DNA of 17,403 nt from contig JAGOWF010000017.1 of NCBI GenBank assembly GCA_018060305.1, forward strand, positions 1-17,403. Reading direction: 5' to 3'. Below are positions 14,124-17,403 of this stretch, in pieces. The stretch comes from Pyrinomonadaceae bacterium. GTDB lineage: Bacteria; Acidobacteriota; Blastocatellia; Pyrinomonadales; Pyrinomonadaceae. The first letter of the stretch is position 1. Every line of letters starts with the position of its first letter. A program made the translations under genes and the position numbers. The notes below the pieces were generated by a model. The model was not told the origin of the DNA and made no database searches. It saw only the letters and a list, made by a program, of their open reading frames with translations.

Positions 14124-15201
14124 GCAGTTTCATTTGGGTCATCGTCCCGAGCTGAACGGTCTGCGCGGCGTTGCCATCATACTCGTACTTTTTCATCATG
14201 CGGGCATCCCCTGGATACACGGCGGCCATATCGGAGTCGATATCTTTTTTGTGCTTTCGGGCTTTTTGATCACCGTCCTGCTCTATCAGGAATATTTACG
14301 CTTCGAAAACATCGATCTCAAAAGATTCTATATCCGGCGGCTCCTTCGCCTGACCCCGGCACTTGGCGCACTGTTGGTCGTATTCGGCGGCTACGCCCTG
14401 GCCACAAAGTCCGGACCTGCCCTTGTTAAAAGCGGCGAGGTCATCCTTTTGACGGCCCTCTATTTTTCTGACTTTGCAATAGCATTCGATTATGCCACGC
14501 TCGGCGGTCTTGGGCATACATGGTCGCTTGCGATCGAGGAGCATTTTTATCTCCTTTATCCGATCGTATTGCTTCTGTTATTCGGAAAACGCAGGCCGAT
14601 CCAGATCTCCCTTACAGTCCTCAGCGGTTTGATACTGATAATTGCGGTTAATCGCGCGGCTCTGTGGGGACCCGACTCCCAAGACGTGGCCCGCGCTTAT
14701 TATGCGTTTGACGCCCGGTCCGACGGTCTGCTGGTCGGGTGCTTGCTGGGGCTGCTGACCGCATCGGGCCGCCTGCCGGCCGTCAAACGATTTATGGCAC
14801 TTCCAGCGGTATTGATCTTGATTCTGGCTTCTGTTTTCGTAGATTGGGACTCGCCCTTTTACGCCTATGGGTTGGCCGCGATCAACATTTCCTCGGCTGT
14901 CGTATTGGCATACGTCCTGAATTCACAAGTCAAATGGCTGTCAAACAGGCTACTTGTATGGGTCGGCACGATCTCATACGGACTGTACCTGTGGCACAAC
15001 CTGATCTTTATCATTGTCCGGGAGCGTGTGACCGAGTCGCCCTCGGGCATCCTTGTCTTGGGCGGTATTGTCAGTGTTGCGTGTGCCGCGCTTTCGTATT
15101 ACCTGTTAGAGAAGCCCTGTTTGAGACTAAAGGAAAGATTTGCGCCGTCAGCACCAAAAAATCGCCGTTTTCGTGATCCGGTATTGGAGGTTTCGGCCTA
15201 A
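14098..15201 (+). CDS. Acyltransferase-3 (OafA/YrhL-type) membrane protein
   Basis: A 367-residue inner-membrane acyltransferase with about ten hydrophobic helices. Family landmarks are LNGLRGVAIILVLFHHA (19-35, with the His pair at 33-34), FFVLSGFLIT (50-59), the Arg pair in YIRRLLRL (78-85), HTWSLAIEEHFYLLYP (140-155), DARSDGLLVG (205-214), SYGLYLWH (293-300) and YLLEKP (335-340). Such proteins O-acetylate or otherwise acylate surface polysaccharides. It lacks the C-terminal SGNH domain found in longer relatives. GTG 14098 is favoured by GAGG about 8 nt upstream; no other start suits the conserved N-terminus. It lies between an intact deacetylase and a deacetylase fragment, as if placed between two copies of that region. 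Confidence 0.92.
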   Translation: MAEDIQQAEQFHLGHRPELNGLRGVAIILVLFHHAGIPWIHGGHIGVDIFFVLSGFLITVLLYQEYLRFENIDLKRFYIRRLLRLTPALGALLVVFGGYALATKSGPALVKSGEVILLTALYFSDFAIAFDYATLGGLGHTWSLAIEEHFYLLYPIVLLLLFGKRRPIQISLTVLSGLILIIAVNRAALWGPDSQDVARAYYAFDARSDGLLVGCLLGLLTASGRLPAVKRFMALPAVLILILASVFVDWDSPFYAYGLAAINISSAVVLAYVLNSQVKWLSNRLLVWVGTISYGLYLWHNLIFIIVRERVTESPSGILVLGGIVSVACAALSYYLLEKPCLRLKERFAPSAPKNRRFRDPVLEVSA

Positions 15202-15325
15202 TGATGTTTTGAAGTATCGTCCAATTCTCCTGTCGATCTGTTCTGCTGAAAAGCATTTTTATCCGGCAAATTACCGGAAAACGAGAGCCTTTACGACTCT
15301 ACCCAATCTATAAATTGAATACGGG
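15199..15325. other. Intergenic region with a diverged repeat of 11750-11790
   Basis: Starting in the acyltransferase stop codon, TAATGATGTTTTG (15199-15211) matches 11753-11765 exactly. The next 25 nt keep partial similarity (AGT, then AATTCT and TGTCG in the same order). A short inverted repeat TCCGG-7 nt-CCGGA lies at about 15261-15277. No promoter consensus or intact ORF is seen. Confidence 0.35.
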
Positions 15326-15586
15326 ATGATTTGTAGGATCGACCTGGAGAAACAACTTGGCGGCGCGGTAACTGCGTTTGCCTACCCGAACGGCGAGTTC
15401 ACGCCGTCGATCCGGCAAGAGGTCGTAATGGCCGGCTTCAAGCTGGCAGTGACGACAAATAGGCACATCAGCCGTCCGGGCTGTGACCGCTTCGCTCTCG
15501 GCAGGTTCAGCCTTTGCGAAGAATCGACACGCGGAATAACCGGCGGGTATTCAGAAAAGATAGGAGCGATGAGGCTCGGAGCATAA
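15326..15586 (+). pseudogene. Polysaccharide deacetylase C-terminal fragment
   Basis: An 86-codon frame that aligns end to end with the last 80 or so residues of the deacetylase at 12981-14003. By hand, 43 of 80 aligned residues are identical, including FAYPNG, AVTT, RPG.D..ALGR.SLCEESTRG and the C-terminal RLG. The parts holding catalytic motif 1 (Asp-Asp) and motif 2 (His-x3-His) are missing, and an in-frame stop lies at 15311-15313. It is therefore a decayed remnant of a second deacetylase gene, not a working enzyme. The divergence means it is not a recent copy of its neighbour. Whether the fragment is still translated is unknown; no ribosome-binding site precedes its ATG. Confidence 0.82.
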
Positions 15587-15590
15587 GGAT

Positions 15591-16415
15591 ATGGAACATG
15601 CACTCAACCTGCTTAAGAATTATTTTGCCCAAGACCGATCTACGGTCTCACGTGCAACCACAGTCAAGGACGATAAGCTAACGACACCGCGAAGCATTTC
15701 CATCAACCCGAACAGCGTTTTTCGAACGTTGGTCGTCCTTGCAGGCCTCGTCTTGCTCGTCAGTCTCGGATCAGAGCTCGGCAATATTTGGAATGCTACT
15801 GACTCCAGGGTGTTTCCCAAGCTGGTCAAGGCGTTCAGCGTTGATCGCGAACTTAATATACCGGCGTTCTTTTCGACCATGTTACTTCTGATTTCGAGTG
15901 GACTTCTAGCATGCATAGCCTTTCTCTCCTATGACGGCCGTCTCTCATCGCTCCGTTATTGGGGTGTCCTCGCACTGGGGTTCTTTTGGATGGCGTTTGA
16001 CGAGATGGCGTCGGTTCACGAGAAACTCATCGAGCCCATGCGCGTCCTCCTGGGCGGTGAGAATCTCGGGGTTTTCTATTTCGCATGGGTGGTGCCTGGG
16101 ATCATCGTCGTCTTGCTGTGCGCCGGCTGGTTTTTTCGTTTCTGGCTGGGCTTACCGTTCAAAACACGGATTCAATTTTTTGTTGCGGGTGCCCTATTTC
16201 TGAGCGGTGCGGTCGGAATGGAATTGCTCGACGGCGACTATGCCGAGGTCCACGGGAAAATCACGCCGACCTATGCTGTGCTCTCGACGATTGAAGAAAT
16301 GCTTGAAATGGCGGGTGTGATCGTATTTATCAAGGCACTGCTCGGCTACATCGCGGACCGATTTCATAGGGTCGAATTGCGGTTTGGGGCCAATGAACAA
16401 CGTGAGGCTAAATAA
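15591..16415 (+). CDS. Polytopic membrane protein of unknown function
   Basis: A 274-residue protein I cannot assign. After a hydrophilic N-terminus (1-42) come about six hydrophobic segments: roughly 43-63, 92-113, 121-137, 161-187, 194-210 and 236-254. Charged residues cluster at helix ends in a striking way: FDEMASVHEKL (136-146; D137, E138, H143, E144), GMELLDGDY (209-217), EVH (219-221) and STIEEMLEM (232-240). That pattern could form a metal site or proton path in the membrane. It lies in the polysaccharide operon between a deacetylase fragment and a methyltransferase, so a role in modifying or transporting the polymer or its lipid carrier is plausible. The ATG at 15591 has AGGA almost touching it, which is poor spacing, so the start is uncertain. 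Confidence 0.8.
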   Translation: MEHALNLLKNYFAQDRSTVSRATTVKDDKLTTPRSISINPNSVFRTLVVLAGLVLLVSLGSELGNIWNATDSRVFPKLVKAFSVDRELNIPAFFSTMLLLISSGLLACIAFLSYDGRLSSLRYWGVLALGFFWMAFDEMASVHEKLIEPMRVLLGGENLGVFYFAWVVPGIIVVLLCAGWFFRFWLGLPFKTRIQFFVAGALFLSGAVGMELLDGDYAEVHGKITPTYAVLSTIEEMLEMAGVIVFIKALLGYIADRFHRVELRFGANEQREAK

Positions 16416-16429
16416 GCGGAAAAGTTAGT

Positions 16430-16469
16430 AGTGAATACGCTCAATCGAGGGAGTAGGTCTCAATTCACT
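16430..16469. repeat. Inverted repeat upstream of the methyltransferase gene
   Basis: Arms AGTGAAT (16430-16436) and ATTCACT (16463-16469) are separated by 26 nt in the 74-bp gap between the membrane-protein and methyltransferase genes. It may be an operator or a loose RNA hairpin; no T-run follows. No clear -35/-10 pair was found beside it. Confidence 0.35.
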
Positions 16470-16489
16470 GTATTTAGGATGGATAATCA

Positions 16490-17350
16490 ATGGAAAACGC
16501 GATCTCTTTAAGTACAGTAAACCGGAATGTCTATTCGAGCAGCGATGTTGTCAAATACTATGGTGATTTCGACGAGTTGTTCAAGACTGAAAAAGTGCTG
16601 CTAGAAAGCCTCGAAGGTGAGATTCGGGATTCGGCTATTCTCGATCTCGGCGTCGGCGGTGGCCGAACAACCGAGGCTCTCATAAACATTAGCAAAGATT
16701 ATACAGGGCTGGATTACTCGGCAGGGTGTGTAGAGATTGCAGCCGCGAGACACCCTGAGGCACGGATCGCTCTAGGCGATGCCCGGGACCTGCGGGAATT
16801 CGCTGAGGAGAGCTTCGACTTTGTCCTATTCTCATTTAATGGGTTGGATGCCCTCTCGAACCACGACCGTTTACGGGCTTTAAGGGAAATAAATCGAGTA
16901 CTGAAAACCGGCGGCACCTTTATGTTCTCATCTCACAATCGGGAGTATCGCTATTTTCGAAAACTACCGTGGCGCCGCAATATCGAATACAACGCGAATT
17001 TCGTCAAATTTCTCCTCTACTCGCTCTATCATCTGCCTAAACATTTTCGGATGAAGAAGCACGAGGTCATAACTGACACTTATGCTGTGGTCAATGACAG
17101 CGACCACCGATATTCTCTGCTCCTCTACTACATAGCCATCCAGCATCAAGTGAAACAGCTGAAACAGGCGGGCTTCTCGCAGATCGAGGCATACGATACC
17201 GACGGACACAAGGTTAGTAGCGATGACAGATCGCCGTGGGTGTATTATCTGGCCCGAAAGGATAGTAATGATCCGACGCGTTTGACCTGGGCAACCCTGC
17301 TGACGGTAGTGGCGTTGTTGATCTTCCTATTGCTTTCGTTCGGCTGCTAA
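16490..17350 (+). CDS. Class I SAM-dependent methyltransferase with C-terminal membrane anchor
   Basis: A 286-residue protein. The Rossmann methyltransferase core shows motif I ILDLGVGGGRTTEAL (50-64), the acidic ribose-binding loop LDYSAGCVEIA (74-84), GDARDL (96-101), FDFVLFSFNGLDAL (109-122) and LKTGGTFMFSSHN (138-150). A lineage-specific lid region (about 151-250) is rich in Tyr, Arg and His. The last 22 residues (about 265-286, WATLLTVVALLIFLLLSFGC) form one hydrophobic helix ending in Cys with no residues after it, suggesting a tail-anchored enzyme on the cytoplasmic face of the inner membrane. Likely substrates are lipid-linked sugars or a nucleotide sugar. ATG 16490 is the natural start, with AGGATGG about 10 nt upstream. 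Fold is firm, substrate unknown. Confidence 0.87.
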   Translation: MENAISLSTVNRNVYSSSDVVKYYGDFDELFKTEKVLLESLEGEIRDSAILDLGVGGGRTTEALINISKDYTGLDYSAGCVEIAAARHPEARIALGDARDLREFAEESFDFVLFSFNGLDALSNHDRLRALREINRVLKTGGTFMFSSHNREYRYFRKLPWRRNIEYNANFVKFLLYSLYHLPKHFRMKKHEVITDTYAVVNDSDHRYSLLLYYIAIQHQVKQLKQAGFSQIEAYDTDGHKVSSDDRSPWVYYLARKDSNDPTRLTWATLLTVVALLIFLLLSFGC

Positions 17351-17403
17351 GACTAGCGCTAACCGCTCAAGGGTCGATACCGCTTAGCGATACGGATCGT
17401 ATA
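17351..17403. other. Unassigned right edge
   Basis: These 53 bp after the methyltransferase stop contain CGCTAA and TTAGCG arms about 20 nt apart but no T-run. No gene start or terminator can be supported before the window ends. Confidence 0.3.

Noticed and set aside
15261..15277. TCCGG/CCGGA hairpin as terminator of the acyltransferase gene
   Set aside because: The stem is only 5 bp and is followed by A residues rather than T on the coding strand.
5855..17350. Exosortase/PEP-CTERM type polysaccharide locus
   Set aside because: No exosortase (EpsH/XrtA), PEP-CTERM protein or XrtA-linked kinase is present. The gene set fits an ordinary Wzx/Wzy pathway.
17351..17403. CGCTAA/TTAGCG arms as a terminator
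   Set aside because: The loop is about 20 nt and no T-run follows; the cluster may simply continue past the edge.
1..17403. CRISPR arrays, tRNA or rRNA genes, insertion sequences, phage genes
   Set aside because: I found no regularly spaced repeats, cloverleaf-like sequences, transposase or integrase motifs, or terminal inverted repeats. Module shuffling at 11718-15600 has left no visible transposon ends.

Overview
The window looks like a chromosomal segment of a Gram-negative bacterium of moderate GC content. Protein style (a DUF5658 membrane protein, an HtrA protease with one PDZ domain, a CysQ-like phosphatase, a STAS plus GAF-HD-GYP pair) suggests Acidobacteriota, perhaps Blastocatellia. 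That placement is from memory of protein families, not from a search.

Left block (1-3916, all on the minus strand): five genes read leftward. They are a DUF5658 small membrane protein, a membrane-anchored HtrA/DegP-type protease, a CysQ/inositol-monophosphatase-family phosphatase, and a two-gene signalling unit of a STAS anti-sigma-factor antagonist and a GAF-HD-GYP protein cut by the window edge. The STAS/HD-GYP unit has a good sigma-70-type promoter (TTGACA, 17-nt spacer, TATACC) with an inverted repeat between the promoter boxes. A perfect hairpin lies between the protease and phosphatase genes.

Middle (3917-5170): a divergent promoter pair, with -35 boxes only 4 bp apart, drives DUF5658 leftward and a secreted glycine-zipper protein rightward. 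The latter ends in a clear Rho-independent terminator (4909-4936). About 230 bp of leader then precedes the polysaccharide operon.

Right block (5171-17350, all on the plus strand): a Wzx/Wzy-type exopolysaccharide or capsule cluster. In order it encodes an outer-membrane export protein (Wza class), a polysaccharide co-polymerase (Wzz/GNVR class) with no tyrosine-kinase domain, an initiating undecaprenyl-phosphate sugar-1-phosphate transferase (WcaJ class), an O-antigen ligase/polymerase-type protein (Wzy/WaaL class), a Wzx-type flippase, a GT4 glycosyltransferase, a NodB-type polysaccharide deacetylase, an acyltransferase-3 membrane protein, a decayed deacetylase fragment, a polytopic membrane protein of unknown function, and a SAM methyltransferase with a C-terminal membrane anchor. 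The first five genes are tightly packed (gaps of 11 and 1 nt, then two 4-nt overlaps), so one transcript is likely. The working model is priming on undecaprenyl phosphate, extension by glycosyltransferases, flipping, periplasmic polymerisation under co-polymerase control, export through the outer membrane, and modification by deacetylation, acylation and perhaps methylation. Only one dedicated glycosyltransferase is visible, so more are expected beyond the right edge or elsewhere.

The most unusual part is 11718-15600. Sequence flanking the glycosyltransferase/deacetylase pair recurs, diverged, around the orphan deacetylase C-terminus: a 13-nt intergenic match upstream, and the deacetylase C-terminus followed by a shared 11-nt start-codon sequence downstream. 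This looks like the remains of a second, collapsed copy of that module beside an acyltransferase. The best candidate for undescribed biochemistry is the unknown membrane protein at 15591-16415.
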